A stretch of 57,891 nucleotides of DNA from Candidatus Woesearchaeota archaeon. GTDB lineage: Archaea; Nanobdellota; Nanobdellia; Woesearchaeales; DSVV01. How positions within the stretch are numbered: position 1 is the first letter of the stretch; each line of letters starts with the position of its first letter. The stretch spans positions 1 to 57,891 of the forward strand of contig JACRPI010000046.1 of NCBI GenBank assembly GCA_016214075.1, read 5' to 3'. Shown in pieces: positions 1-10,313 of this stretch. The translations under genes were made by a program, and so were the position numbers. The notes under the pieces were generated by a model. The model had not been told where the DNA came from, made no database searches, and worked only from the letters and a program-made list of their open reading frames with translations.

Positions 1-19
1 ATACAATAATTCTAGTTTC

Positions 20-76
20 AAGAGACGCTTCGGAGACTACGTCCGAAGCGTCTCTTTCAGAGCGCAACACTCTGAA
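20..76. repeat. Two adjacent hairpins upstream of groES
   Basis: A perfect 15-bp inverted repeat (20-34 with 42-56, 7-nt loop) is followed directly by a second hairpin (56-62 with 70-76, 7-nt loop). Neither has a following T-run on the plus strand, so this is not an obvious intrinsic terminator of an upstream plus-strand gene. It does not match the CIRCE operator found upstream of bacterial groES. It could end a gene that starts outside the window, or be a palindromic element like the others in this window. Confidence 0.6.
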
Positions 77-153
77 GTCGCTGCAAGAGTTATCCTTCAC
101 AACTTGAAAGCAATATTGTTAGAGATTTTCACCGGAGCCCCCTCCTTCATAAG

Positions 154-165
154 CTTTAAATATCA
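154..165 (+). promoter_or_regulatory. Putative TATA box of the groES-groEL operon
   Basis: An AT-rich stretch with a TTTAAATA core lies about 85 nt upstream of the groES start. Transcription would begin near 185, giving a leader of about 60 nt that carries a GGAGG ribosome-binding site at about 231-235. A leadered mRNA is unusual here, since most single genes in the window look leaderless. Confidence 0.4.
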
Positions 166-244
166 GCAAAAATTTCCACTTTCTATTCTTCCCTCCACAG
201 ACTTGATGGAAAAACAAAATAAAGTAATAACGGAGGTTATTGCC

Positions 245-511
245 ATGAACCTACAACCATTAAACAATCGAGTACTCATTCGGCCAAAAAGAGCTGAAGA
301 GAAAACAAAAGGCGGCATCTACATTCCAGAAACCGCGCAGGAAAAGAGCCAGGAAGGCACTGTTGCCGCAATTCCGCAAATAGACAAATGTCCTGTCGCA
401 GTAGGCGATGTTGTTCTTTACGAAAATTTCGCGGGAACAGAAATTCAAAGCAACGGAGAAACACTGCTCCTTTTGAAACTTGAAGATCTTATCGCAAAAG
501 TTACTACATAA
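245..511 (+). CDS. groES: Co-chaperonin GroES (Hsp10)
   Basis: An 88-aa protein, close to the usual 95 aa, that caps the GroEL ring during protein folding in the cytoplasm. The N-terminus LQPLNNRVLIRP and the mobile loop GGIYIPETAQEK are classic GroES. The dome region and the C-terminal LLLKLEDLIA strand follow. The frame is open from 104, but the start at 245 is preferred because homology begins there and a GGAGG site lies about 10 nt upstream. groEL follows after 42 nt, so the two form an operon. This is a group I (bacterial/organellar) chaperonin in an archaeal context, pointing to old lateral transfer; that origin is inference. Confidence 0.95.
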   Translation: MNLQPLNNRVLIRPKRAEEKTKGGIYIPETAQEKSQEGTVAAIPQIDKCPVAVGDVVLYENFAGTEIQSNGETLLLLKLEDLIAKVTT

Positions 512-523
512 AACTACTATTAG

Positions 524-2194
<1,671 letters not shown>

Positions 2195-2202
2195 GTTTAT
2201 GT

Positions 2203-2235
2203 TATTTTTTATCTCTTTTTTTTGTATTCTTTCTT
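2203..2235 (+). terminator. Oligo-T terminator after groEL
   Basis: Several long T-runs on the coding strand directly follow the groEL stop codon. Archaeal RNA polymerase terminates at such oligo-T tracts without needing a hairpin. The next gene (rpo4) converges from the other strand. Confidence 0.5.
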
Positions 2236-2285
2236 CTTTAGAAAACTAAAACATAAATCTTATAAAATTATAGAAAATCATAAAA

Positions 2286-2675
2286 CTATTCAGCAGGCGC
2301 TTCTGCTTCTTCTTTTTGTTTCTTTGGCTTTTCTGCATACTCATTGACAAGAGTGACTACTTTCTTGACATTATCCGCAGTGACAGAAATGTTGAATCCT
2401 GCAAAAATGGTCTTTGCTCCCTCTGCTGTCAATGGCATAATTTCAATGATTTTTTGAATTTGTACTTCTTTTATTCGTGGAATTTCCAGTTCAGTTAATT
2501 TTTCCTTTAATTCCTTTGCGCTCTTTGGCTTGATGGTGTTAATCGCGTCAAGGTATTCCGCAGTTTTCTGCGCTCGGAAATTGAGTTCTGTATCCCTGTC
2601 TTTGATTTTTTTGAGCATTTCTTTTACTTCAACAATGTTTAATGGAACTTCTTCAACTACTTGCGGGTTTGTCAT
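2286..2675 (-). CDS. rpo4: DNA-directed RNA polymerase subunit Rpo4 (RpoF)
   Basis: A 129-aa protein resembling archaeal RpoF/Rpb4, which with Rpo7 forms the stalk of RNA polymerase. The N-terminal half (VEEVPLNIVEVKEMLKKI...) and the C-terminal HRDC-like helical half (LEIPRIKEVQIQKIIEIMP followed by TAEGAKTIFA) fit the family. The C-terminus carries an extra lysine/glutamate tail. It lies 12 nt downstream of rpl21e, an arrangement conserved in archaea, so both probably sit on one mRNA starting upstream of rpl21e. Confidence 0.9.
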   Translation of the reverse strand: MTNPQVVEEVPLNIVEVKEMLKKIKDRDTELNFRAQKTAEYLDAINTIKPKSAKELKEKLTELEIPRIKEVQIQKIIEIMPLTAEGAKTIFAGFNISVTADNVKKVVTLVNEYAEKPKKQKEEAEAPAE

Positions 2676-2687
2676 TTTTTCTCGTGT

Positions 2688-3011
2688 CTATTTTTTACTT
2701 ATTGCTCTTTCTTTAGGATTATCTAATTTTTTAAGATGGATTGGATGAACAATTAATTCTTTCTTTTTTCCTTGATCATTAATCATGACAAGGTAACATC
2801 TGCCGCGTTTTCCTACTACTGTCGCAGGATAGCCGTGAAATCGTGCATGATACATGCCCTTTTGCACTGCTGGTTCTACTTTGAGAATGACATGCTCTCC
2901 ATTTTCTAACTTTTGGAAGTAGCGTGTGATGCTGATTTTGCCGTGTTCCTTGACATTCTTTCTGAATGTTTTTCGTGTTCTTGAGCGTGATCCGCCGTAT
3001 CGTGTTGTCAT
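2688..3011 (-). CDS. rpl21e: 50S ribosomal protein eL21 (L21e)
   Basis: A 107-aa basic protein of the archaeal/eukaryotic large ribosomal subunit. The N-terminus (TTRYGGSRSRTRKTF), a central segment with YHARFHGYPATVVGKRG, and the C-terminal strand LIVHPIHLKKL match L21e. It starts a short operon with rpo4 downstream. A TTTAAAAA TATA-like element near 3037-3046 lies just upstream. Confidence 0.93.
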   Translation of the reverse strand: MTTRYGGSRSRTRKTFRKNVKEHGKISITRYFQKLENGEHVILKVEPAVQKGMYHARFHGYPATVVGKRGRCYLVMINDQGKKKELIVHPIHLKKLDNPKERAISKK

Positions 3012-3070
3012 ATCTCTTGAGAAAAGGAGGTTCTTTTTAAATGTTACTATCTGTGCCTTAATTATTGTAT

Positions 3071-3159
3071 AGCGGACGCAATTAATAATCGTAATTTGTC
3101 TTGCGTCCGCTGAATAGTAAACACACTATTCTTCTTACGATAATTTGGTGCGTTTACTA
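3071..3159 (+). repeat. Double-hairpin repeat element, copy A
   Basis: Hairpin 1 is a perfect 11-bp stem (3071-3081 with 3101-3111). It is followed by the constant core GAATAGTAAAC and hairpin 2 (3115-3126 with 3148-3159, one mismatch). Three other copies with the same core lie at 14259-14347, 28022-28108 and 57567-57656, all in the same orientation. The loop of hairpin 1 is nearly identical to that of copy C. This copy sits between the divergent rpl21e and a small hypothetical gene. Confidence 0.85.
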
Positions 3160-3193
3160 AACATTTTAATACCCCTTCTTCTTTCTCTCATTT

Positions 3194-3586
3194 ATGACTA
3201 GTTTTCTCACAACGTATCCTGCAAAAGAACTTGTTTGTCGTGTTCAAACTCTTTCTTCTATAAATGGAGCTATTAGTACGACCAACGTTTATGCTGTTCC
3301 TACTCTTCGCGCCTATGTAATTCAGCCAGATCCCTCCAGTATCTCTGGCGTGAGAATAACAGAGTTAAAACCTCTTTATGAACTTGTTTATGAAGATGAA
3401 ACAACTCCACAACCTCCTTCTTCTCGAGCTGCATCAACTCCAATGCCTTCTCCTCTCGAACAAATTGCAATCAACTCTCAGCCAAAGGAAGAAACTTCTG
3501 GCTGTTTATCAGTCCTCTTGCCTGTTGTTGCTATTCCTTCACTTTCTCTTGCGTTGATGTACGCTTATTTATCCCTTACACACTAA
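3194..3586 (+). CDS. Hypothetical small membrane protein, C-terminal anchor
   Basis: A 130-aa protein not recognised as any known family. About 90 mostly soluble residues are followed by a proline/serine-rich linker (TPQPPSSRAASTPMPSP) and one C-terminal hydrophobic segment (LSVLLPVVAIPSLSLALMYAYL), so it is probably a tail-anchored membrane protein. A TATA-like ATTTTAATA near 3162-3171 lies about 27 nt before the ATG, which supports this start on a leaderless mRNA. The repeat element just upstream places copy A next to its promoter. Confidence 0.6.
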   Translation: MTSFLTTYPAKELVCRVQTLSSINGAISTTNVYAVPTLRAYVIQPDPSSISGVRITELKPLYELVYEDETTPQPPSSRAASTPMPSPLEQIAINSQPKEETSGCLSVLLPVVAIPSLSLALMYAYLSLTH

Positions 3587-3596
3587 ATCTAGAAAT

Positions 3597-5225
3597 TCAC
3601 ACACTCTTCAACAACACAATCGCCTTCTCTTTAATCTCAATCAAGAACGCCGCTAACTTTGGTCCTTTATCTTTGCTGATAAGGACATTGTAGCACGCGG
3701 TAAAGAAATTCTTTGTGTCAAGATTGTTGTTTTTGAGAATAATATAACATTCTTCATGCAATTCTTTATCTTCCCATTCTTTGTCTTCCAAGCGCTTCGC
3801 AAGCTCATGAAGCGCAGCTCGTTGCTCTTTTGTCAATTTATCTTTGACATCCTGCGGTACTGCTTTATTTATCGTGTACTTGAACTCTTCTGGCGCATAC
3901 TCGAGAATCCAGTTCTTCGCGCACACTGCGCGGAGATGCAATCGTTCTCTGTCTTCTTTCGATTTGAGTTGTTTCTCAAAATAACCAATTGATTTTTCGA
4001 TGTCTAATTCATTTTGGAGAAGGACGTTCGTGATATGACGGAATCCTGGCTGATAGGGCATTGCCTTTGGCACTTTTCCTTCTTCAACACAAGAAAGTTC
4101 GTAAATTCTTTTTTGGTTCGCTAATTCTTTTTCACTGACATCTTTTTGTTCTCCATAATAAATTCGTTCGCACTTGTCAAAGTCTTCGTAGATTTTAATG
4201 ACATCCGCGTCAAAAGAAATCGCGAACTCCGCTCCTGGTCGTGTTCCCGCGAAAAGCCATCGCACAATCTGTGGTTCATAAATTTCAAGACAGTCATTTA
4301 ATGTAATAACTTCTCCTGTACTCGAAGAGATTTTTCCCGCTCCACCCTTGATGCTGATAAAATTATACATGTGATAGACTGGCGCTTCCCAGTTAAACAG
4401 TTTGACAATTTCTTTTCCTGTATCAAAGCTTCCACCAACAGTGGAGTGATCTTTTCCTCCTGGTTCGAAATCTACTTTTTCCCATGACCAACGCATTGGC
4501 CAATCCACTCGCCAAAGCAATTTGACATTTCCTGACTTGAAAATATCCGCGTGCTCTGTTGTTCCATCTTCTAACTCATAGGAAACCGTATGCTTTCCAT
4601 CCCAGCGAATATTTCTAATTTTGTCTGTTTTATCTTTTAATGAGAAGACCGTGATTGGAAGCCATGTTTCTTCTAGTGGTTCTTCTCTATACTTATCCAA
4701 AATCGCTTTGATCTTTTCTTTGTTTTTTAATGCATGGATAATCTGCTCCGCGTATTCGCATGCTCTATATTTTTTGCTTTGATAGAGAAATTCTGTGTGA
4801 ATTCCTACTTTTTTAATTGCTTCTTCTACTTCCACTTCGTGATGACGCGCGTAGGATTCTTCTTTTCCAAATGGATCAGGAACATCGACAATGGATTGCC
4901 TGAGATACGTTTGCAGCATTTCTTGTTTTGGCATGTTTACAGGAACTTTTCTAAATACATCATAGTCATCCCATGAATAAATGAAGCGGACTTTTTTCCT
5001 TCTGCTTCTCAACGCGCGCGCGATAAGTTCTGTTGTAATAATTTCCCGAAAATTTCCAATGTGGACAGTTCCACTTGGAGTAATGCCTGACGCAACAGTG
5101 TATTTTTCTTTATCTCCTTTTATCTGGATAACTCTTTCCGCAACCTGGTCTGCCCAGTGTAAGATTGCCGCTCTCTGGTCTTTATGATCGTTCTTGTCTT
5201 GCTTTTGTTTTTCGTTTGTTTCCAT
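3597..5225 (-). CDS. lysS: Lysyl-tRNA synthetase, class I
   Basis: A 542-aa class I LysRS, the form typical of archaea and some bacteria, which charges tRNA-Lys in the cytoplasm. The Rossmann-fold ATP-binding motif is present as TPSGTVHIGNFREI near residues 49-62 and the KMSKS-equivalent as GGAGKISSSTGEV near residues 294-306. Length and the C-terminal helical anticodon-binding region fit the family. The gene converges on the small hypothetical gene at 3194-3586. The MscS-like gene lies upstream with a 90-nt gap. Confidence 0.96.
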   Translation of the reverse strand: METNEKQKQDKNDHKDQRAAILHWADQVAERVIQIKGDKEKYTVASGITPSGTVHIGNFREIITTELIARALRSRRKKVRFIYSWDDYDVFRKVPVNMPKQEMLQTYLRQSIVDVPDPFGKEESYARHHEVEVEEAIKKVGIHTEFLYQSKKYRACEYAEQIIHALKNKEKIKAILDKYREEPLEETWLPITVFSLKDKTDKIRNIRWDGKHTVSYELEDGTTEHADIFKSGNVKLLWRVDWPMRWSWEKVDFEPGGKDHSTVGGSFDTGKEIVKLFNWEAPVYHMYNFISIKGGAGKISSSTGEVITLNDCLEIYEPQIVRWLFAGTRPGAEFAISFDADVIKIYEDFDKCERIYYGEQKDVSEKELANQKRIYELSCVEEGKVPKAMPYQPGFRHITNVLLQNELDIEKSIGYFEKQLKSKEDRERLHLRAVCAKNWILEYAPEEFKYTINKAVPQDVKDKLTKEQRAALHELAKRLEDKEWEDKELHEECYIILKNNNLDTKNFFTACYNVLISKDKGPKLAAFLIEIKEKAIVLLKSV

Positions 5226-5315
5226 TTTTCTTTTGAGAATCTTCTTTTGCTTTTAATTCTTTTTCTTTCTCCTGTCTTTTCTTTACTTCTTGCCTTTAAA
5301 CTATTTTTACTTGCT

Positions 5316-5903
5316 TTACTTGAGTTTCTTAAATCCTTTCTTTAGAAATGTGCTGTGTGGAATGTATAAATGGTCTCCTTTCTCTGTTACTATTTTTGTG
5401 TCTGTCCATGTTACTTCTTCCACAGTTCCTTTGATATCATCAATAATCACGTCGTCTTTTATTTTCAGTCGTTTGTACAGCCGTAACCCATCGATGTAAT
5501 TTGGAATGAAATCTTTCCATGCAAGGATAAACGAGATAAAGATGATAATCATGACGCCAAATCCCAATATTTTTGCGATGATTGTGGATAGACCTAGCAC
5601 ATTAAGGACCATGACAATCACAATGAAATATATGATTCCAGAGAGAATCCCACTTACTGCTGCGTCAATTCTCCAATTCATTCCTGTCAATTCTTTCCAA
5701 TACTTATTGACGTCGAGCGTGCGTAACACCCAATGCGCTGTTTTGCCGATCAGCTTTCCAACAATAAATCCGATGAGAAGAATGATCAGCGCGACAATAA
5801 TTTCTGAGATAATTGGCTTGATAAGATTGATAATGTACTCTGTTTTGCTTGGCGCCTCAATAAATGAGGAAGGTTCAATTGTTTCATCCAGAATGCTGAC
5901 CAT
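5316..5903 (-). CDS. Small mechanosensitive channel-like membrane protein (MscS family)
   Basis: A 195-aa protein. Residues about 27-60 form a hydrophobic helix, and two further helices lie near residues 85-130. They are followed by a short beta-rich domain (LKIKDDVIIDDIKGTVEEVTW, then KGDHLYIPHSTFLKK) that resembles the Sm-like beta domain of MscS channels. It is short for the family and lacks the full C-terminal domain. A TATA element (TTATATAAAT near 5925-5936 on this strand) centred about 27 nt from the ATG supports a leaderless start. Confidence 0.72.
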   Translation of the reverse strand: MVSILDETIEPSSFIEAPSKTEYIINLIKPIISEIIVALIILLIGFIVGKLIGKTAHWVLRTLDVNKYWKELTGMNWRIDAAVSGILSGIIYFIVIVMVLNVLGLSTIIAKILGFGVMIIIFISFILAWKDFIPNYIDGLRLYKRLKIKDDVIIDDIKGTVEEVTWTDTKIVTEKGDHLYIPHSTFLKKGFKKLK

Positions 5904-5924
5904 GAGGACGTTAAAATTGTTTGG

Positions 5925-5936
5925 ATTTATATAATT
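5925..5936 (-). promoter_or_regulatory. TATA box of the MscS-like gene
   Basis: An ATTATATAAATC-type element is centred about 27 nt upstream of the ATG at 5903, the spacing expected for a leaderless archaeal transcript. Confidence 0.6.
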
Positions 5937-6012
5937 TCGGTTGTTTGTCTGTTATTTATCCCCACATACCCAAACAATAAACAATTTAAAGCTGACCGCA
6001 TTGTCTTTTTTC

Positions 6013-7311
6013 ATGAACTTTGCAAAAGACTTTACCACCTCCATCACTTCTTTTGATCCTGTTGTTGCGCAGCTTATCGCACACGAAAAACAACGACAAC
6101 ATGATGGTCTTGAAATGATTCCGAGCGAAAGCTTTCCCAGCAAAGCTGTGCTTGAAGCACTAGGTAGCGTGCTCAACAACAAATATTCAGAAGGCTATCC
6201 AAAAAAACGATATTATGGCGGTAATGAGTTTATTGATGAAGTTGAACAACTTGCCATTGATCGCGCGAAACAACTTTTTGGCGCAGAACACGTTAACGTG
6301 CAGCCCTATTCTGGAAGTCCCGCGAACGCAGCGATCTACTTCGCATTACTTGAACGCGGAGACAAAGTCATGGGGATGAGTCTTGCACAAGGCGGTCATT
6401 TGACGCATGGACATACTGTTAATTTCTCTGGAAAATATTATTCCTTTTCTCAGTATGGTGTTGACAAAAAAACAGAGCAGCTTGACATGGACGCTGTTCG
6501 AAAACAGGCGCTTGTCGAGCAGCCAAAAATGATTGTCTCAGGGTATACAGCATACCCTCGCTCGATTGATTTCAAACAATTCGCTGAAATCGCAAATGAA
6601 GTTGGCGCGTACTCGATGGTTGATATGAGTCACATTGCTGGACTTATTGCTGGCGGAGCACATCAAAGTCCATTTCCATTCACTGATGTTGTGATGACCA
6701 CGACACACAAAACACTTTGCGGTCCTCGTGGCGCAATGATTCTCTCAAAAATTGAAGATCCTTTGAAACAAAAATATCATCCTGAAAGCAAGCTGACCCT
6801 TGCACAACGGATTGACAAAGCGGTCTTTCCAGGATTACAAGGTGGGCCGCATAATCACGCAATCGCAGCAAAAGCAGTCGCGTTCGGAGAAGCACTACAA
6901 CCAAGCTTCAAGATATTTGCGCAGCAGATTGTGAAGAACGCACAGGCGCTTGCGGACAGTTTAATGGAACAAGGACTTCGGCTTGTTTCTGGCGGAACTG
7001 ATAATCATTTGCTTCTTGTCGATCTCACGAAACTTGGCGTGACTGGACAACAAGCAGAGACCGCGCTTGATAAGGCGGGGATTACTGTCAATAAAAATAC
7101 CATTCCTTACGATCCTCGAGGACCATTTGATCCTTCAGGCATTCGCTTGGGAACTCCCGCATTGACTTGTCGTGGCATGAAAGAATCAGAGATGAAGGAT
7201 ATTGGTTTGTGGATCGCTGAAGCAGTTAAGAATTATGAAAACGACGAACGCCTGAAACATGTCCGCGCGAACGTCTTGGATTTGACGAAGCAATATCAAA
7301 TGTATGACTAA
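6013..7311 (+). CDS. glyA: Serine hydroxymethyltransferase
   Basis: A 432-aa PLP enzyme that interconverts serine and glycine and supplies one-carbon units to a pterin cofactor. The N-terminal motif [14 protein letters not shown], the segment [15 protein letters not shown], the [13 protein letters not shown] region and the PLP-lysine motif [16 protein letters not shown] are all present. The open frame extends to 5941, but the start at 6013 is chosen because homology begins there and an AATTTAAAG TATA element (about 5986-5996) lies about 24 nt upstream. Length is normal, with no missing catalytic motif seen. Confidence 0.96.
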   Translation: MNFAKDFTTSITSFDPVVAQLIAHEKQRQHDGLEMIPSESFPSKAVLEALGSVLNNKYSEGYPKKRYYGGNEFIDEVEQLAIDRAKQLFGAEHVNVQPYSGSPANAAIYFALLERGDKVMGMSLAQGGHLTHGHTVNFSGKYYSFSQYGVDKKTEQLDMDAVRKQALVEQPKMIVSGYTAYPRSIDFKQFAEIANEVGAYSMVDMSHIAGLIAGGAHQSPFPFTDVVMTTTHKTLCGPRGAMILSKIEDPLKQKYHPESKLTLAQRIDKAVFPGLQGGPHNHAIAAKAVAFGEALQPSFKIFAQQIVKNAQALADSLMEQGLRLVSGGTDNHLLLVDLTKLGVTGQQAETALDKAGITVNKNTIPYDPRGPFDPSGIRLGTPALTCRGMKESEMKDIGLWIAEAVKNYENDERLKHVRANVLDLTKQYQMYD

Positions 7312-7353
7312 TATAATTACATTCTCTTACTCTTTTTTGTTCTTACCTTTCTT

Positions 7354-7638
7354 TTACAAATCCTTGCCATGCGGAGTAATAGAAACAAAGCTTGCGATGA
7401 ACATCATCACAAACACCAAGCAGAATGTAAAGCCCCACGTTGGGCTGATTCTTCCATACACTGTCAGTACTGCAGAAACAACTAATCCAAGAATACTGGT
7501 GAGAAAAAATGATTGCGAAAGGGGCAATGTTGAACTTGCGCTGCCTAAATATTCTTCTGCTTTCTTGAGATCTTCATGAGAACGGAAACCTAACTCTTTA
7601 TCATATTTTGCAGGTTTTTTCTTACTTTTCTTTGCCAT
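7354..7638 (-). CDS. Small two-helix membrane protein, unknown function
   Basis: A 94-aa protein with a very basic N-terminus (MAKKSKKKPAKYDKELGF) followed by two hydrophobic segments (FFLTSILGLVVSAVLTVYG and GFTFCLVFVMMFIASFV). The frame is open to 7683. The start at 7638 is chosen because a GTATATATAC TATA box (7661-7670) is centred 27 nt upstream, so translation would begin at the 5' end of the mRNA. The family was not recognised. Confidence 0.6.
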   Translation of the reverse strand: MAKKSKKKPAKYDKELGFRSHEDLKKAEEYLGSASSTLPLSQSFFLTSILGLVVSAVLTVYGRISPTWGFTFCLVFVMMFIASFVSITPHGKDL

Positions 7639-7660
7639 ACTGGCTTTTTTGGGAAAAGAG

Positions 7661-7670
7661 GTATATATAC
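7661..7670 (-). promoter_or_regulatory. TATA box fixing a leaderless start
   Basis: GTATATATAC is centred 27 nt upstream of the ATG at 7638. It places the transcription start at or next to that ATG and argues against the longer upstream frame. Confidence 0.65.
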
Positions 7671-7685
7671 TTTTCTGCTTCACTC

Positions 7686-7961
7686 TTAGAAGTCATGTTC
7701 ATGAGATGGAATTGTCGTTTGTCCAGAATATCTTTCTGCTCGTCTATATCCTCTTTCTTCTAATGCGCTGTGCGCGTTTGGGCAACCTGTTTTTACCACA
7801 GTCACTGGAAATGTTTTATGCAGATCTGCTACATGCTCAAGACCTTCTAACCTCAGTCCTGATCTTGCAAAAATAATAACATGACTATCTACTGCCATTG
7901 TATCCTCGCGATTATGTCTTCCTTCTATTACATACGTTCTTGTTTCTCTTGAATTGGTCAT
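7686..7961 (-). CDS. Hypothetical small protein
   Basis: A 91-aa soluble protein with alternating strands and helices (SHVIIFARSGLRLEGLEHV, then FPVTVVKTGCP). It has no transmembrane segment and no motif that I recognise. It lies between the two-helix membrane protein and the large 709-aa gene on the same strand, with gaps of 47 and 35 nt, so the three may be expressed from neighbouring units. The coding call rests on the open frame, plausible composition and a GGAGAG-type site just upstream of the ATG. Confidence 0.5.
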   Translation of the reverse strand: MTNSRETRTYVIEGRHNREDTMAVDSHVIIFARSGLRLEGLEHVADLHKTFPVTVVKTGCPNAHSALEERGYRRAERYSGQTTIPSHEHDF

Positions 7962-7996
7962 TTTTATTCTCTCCTTTTTTTTTATGGATATTATTA

Positions 7997-10126
7997 TTAT
8001 TCTACTTGATACGCGCTTGGATTTGCTAAGATTGCATCATATTGCTCAAGCAATGCTTTCGCGCTTTCCCAGTTATCTCTTTTTTCTTTAAACGCGTCCA
8101 CTTTTGCTTTTGTTGCTGCAATATCCCCTGGATCGATGTTGATTGTGTATTGTGTTGTTGCTGCTTGCCGCGCTTCGTAGAGTCGTACAATTTCTTTTGT
8201 TGTTTCGCTGGAAATTCCATTTGTTCCTTCAGGTCGTCTTATTTCTATTGGAATAGCAGTTGTAATAATGGGAGTGTATGTCGTATTTATTGTTGGAAGT
8301 TCCACACTGATGTCGTCATATCTCTGGCTTGCTGCTTTTACGCCAATATTGCCTGTCTGCTCTTCTATTCCTGTTTCATATATTCTTGCAGGTTGCTTTG
8401 GAGCGTACACTTGCGATTCTTCTTTAGTACTTCTTGTTCCCTTCGGTACTTCTGGAGCATACGCTGGTCTTGCTTCTTGTGTTTCCAACGTTTTTCCGTA
8501 TCCTTCAAGTGCAGTTTCAACAATACTTGTTTCTGGTTTTAGGCTATCATACACTGCTTGGACTGCATCATTGCTGATTTTTGCGAAATAGTCAATTCCA
8601 CCGACAAGCGCTGTGACTGCCGCCGCTACTGTTGCAACTGCTGTAATCGCTCCTTTTATTTGTGAAAATCTACTTGCTCTTCGTACTCTGTTCTCAAGGA
8701 CATCATTTGATTCGATTCTTTCAATTACTACTGGCGTTGTGGTAAATTCTGCTGTTTCAGGATTGTAATTACTGAAGAAATCCGCGTCAAGTTCGTCGAA
8801 TGCTGCGACTTCTGTTGTTCTTGTCGCTTCTTCTCGTTTTCTTATTTCTCTGAGAATTGTTGGCTCCGGCATCACGATTGCGGGTAAAGGTATATAAAAT
8901 GAAGAAGGCATAACTAAAGCAAGTTCTGTGAGTTTCGAAGTATAAAGCGGTGCTGCTGCGAGTTGTTCGTATACTGCTGCTTTTTGTGTAGCTGCTTCTT
9001 TCGCTGCTCTTCGTGCGCGGATCTTGTTTACGAATTTCTGCGCAGGATTTATTCGCTTTGCTTTTGGTCTTTGTGTTTCAACTTCAGGGCTTTCGACTTT
9101 CTGAATAATGTATGGTTCCCCGATAAGAACAAAGCCTGTTTCATTTTGCCTTGCTAAGTATCTGTCTAGAGTTGCGTCATCAACTGTTATCCTTGGCTGT
9201 TCTTCTATAAATCTGCTTCTTGCAGGCGCTTCTTGCACTTGTGTTTCTATAGGTTTGCTTGCAAGATATTCTAACAATCCAATTGTTGGTACTGGATCTT
9301 CTATTCTGAATCCTTCTTGTGGTTCTTTGAAATATGCTGGTTCTTTGATTTTGTATGTTTGTAAAGGAGTTGGATTTCGAAGGACTTCAGGAATTACTGG
9401 TGGAATTGTCCCAATGAGTTTTGCTTCTTCGAGAACTTCTGGAGTGTACGATGTTTGTCTTTTTCTCGCTTTAAGTATTTGATACTTTGGAGCAGATTTT
9501 ACTTTATACTCTACCACTTCTCTGTCTTCAGCAATTTGATAGATTCTGTGTTTTGCAATTGCTGCTTTTTGTTCGTATTTATTTCCTAGAATTCCTGTAA
9601 GCGTATCAATCTTCTCCATAATAACATTCGCCGCTTGCTCTGTATTTGTGCTTCTCTGATAGGTTGCGACAAGCGCATCTACTTTCTCATCAAAATATTG
9701 TCCAAGAAGTTTTTCTCGTTGTGTTTTGTTTGCTTTGAGAACACGTTTTGTTTCTTCTTCCGCTAATCCAAATGCCCCAAGCTTTGTTCGTAATTCTTCG
9801 TTCTTTGGAATTTGATAGGAAGCAAATGTCCTTTCTGTATCTCTTTTTGAAAGTGCGTCATACTCTCTTCGCATCTCTCTAATTTGTACTTGCTCCATTC
9901 GTACATGTAGGGGGAGTCCTTCAACTAAATCACGAACTGTCTGTAGATTCCTTTGCAGTTCTTCATCCGCAAATGCTGCTCTAAGACGTGCATCAAAATC
10001 ATCTGCTAAAGGTGCTGTTACTTCTCCTTTTTCATGGAGACGATTATCTAGAAGCCAACGTGTGAAAGTATCTTCTACTCTTTGTTCAAATGTCATTGCT
10101 GTGTTTTCTGTTTCCATGTTCGTCAT
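7997..10126 (-). CDS. Large single-pass membrane protein, unknown function
   Basis: A 709-aa protein of unrecognised family. Residues about 1-230 look helical and charged. Residues about 230-480 are rich in Pro, Glu and Arg. One hydrophobic helix follows at about residues 492-515 (AITAVATVAAAVTALVGGI). The rest is a long low-complexity tail with YAPEVPKG- and YAPKQPAR-like segments, then a helical end. The topology (a long basic domain, one membrane pass, an extended tail) suggests an envelope or scaffold role, but this is inference. The ATG at 10126 is preferred over the GTG one codon earlier. Confidence 0.65.
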   Translation of the reverse strand: MTNMETENTAMTFEQRVEDTFTRWLLDNRLHEKGEVTAPLADDFDARLRAAFADEELQRNLQTVRDLVEGLPLHVRMEQVQIREMRREYDALSKRDTERTFASYQIPKNEELRTKLGAFGLAEEETKRVLKANKTQREKLLGQYFDEKVDALVATYQRSTNTEQAANVIMEKIDTLTGILGNKYEQKAAIAKHRIYQIAEDREVVEYKVKSAPKYQILKARKRQTSYTPEVLEEAKLIGTIPPVIPEVLRNPTPLQTYKIKEPAYFKEPQEGFRIEDPVPTIGLLEYLASKPIETQVQEAPARSRFIEEQPRITVDDATLDRYLARQNETGFVLIGEPYIIQKVESPEVETQRPKAKRINPAQKFVNKIRARRAAKEAATQKAAVYEQLAAAPLYTSKLTELALVMPSSFYIPLPAIVMPEPTILREIRKREEATRTTEVAAFDELDADFFSNYNPETAEFTTTPVVIERIESNDVLENRVRRASRFSQIKGAITAVATVAAAVTALVGGIDYFAKISNDAVQAVYDSLKPETSIVETALEGYGKTLETQEARPAYAPEVPKGTRSTKEESQVYAPKQPARIYETGIEEQTGNIGVKAASQRYDDISVELPTINTTYTPIITTAIPIEIRRPEGTNGISSETTKEIVRLYEARQAATTQYTINIDPGDIAATKAKVDAFKEKRDNWESAKALLEQYDAILANPSAYQVE

Positions 10127-10167
10127 CACTGTAGTCTTTCGACACTATTTACTACCTAAAAGTGGCA

Positions 10168-10183
10168 CTTATTTATATATTTT
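10168..10183 (-). promoter_or_regulatory. TATA-type promoter of the 709-aa gene
   Basis: The 16 plus-strand bases CTTATTTATATATTTT occur here and again at 40468-40483 upstream of the AbrB/GHKL operon. Both lie on the side from which the minus-strand gene is read. The core is a good TATA box, and spacing to the ATG at 10126 implies a leader of about 20 nt. Between 10184 and 10313 nothing else is evident. Confidence 0.45.
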
Positions 10184-10313
10184 GTGCTTTTTCGTCCCTT
10201 TTTAGTAGTTTTATTGGGGTCTTTTTTCAAGTGGTTTGTGGTTAGTTTGATGAAAGAAGATAGGTGTGGCGTTAAATTTAGCTTTCTTTTAAGAAATAGG
10301 GTCTAAAATAGTT

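Noticed and set aside
20-76. CIRCE operator for groESL
   Set aside because: The inverted repeat does not match the CIRCE consensus TTAGCACTC-N9-GAGTGCTAA.
7649-7876. 75-aa plus-strand open frame
   Set aside because: It is antisense to the 91-aa gene and begins at the TATA box of the neighbouring minus-strand gene.
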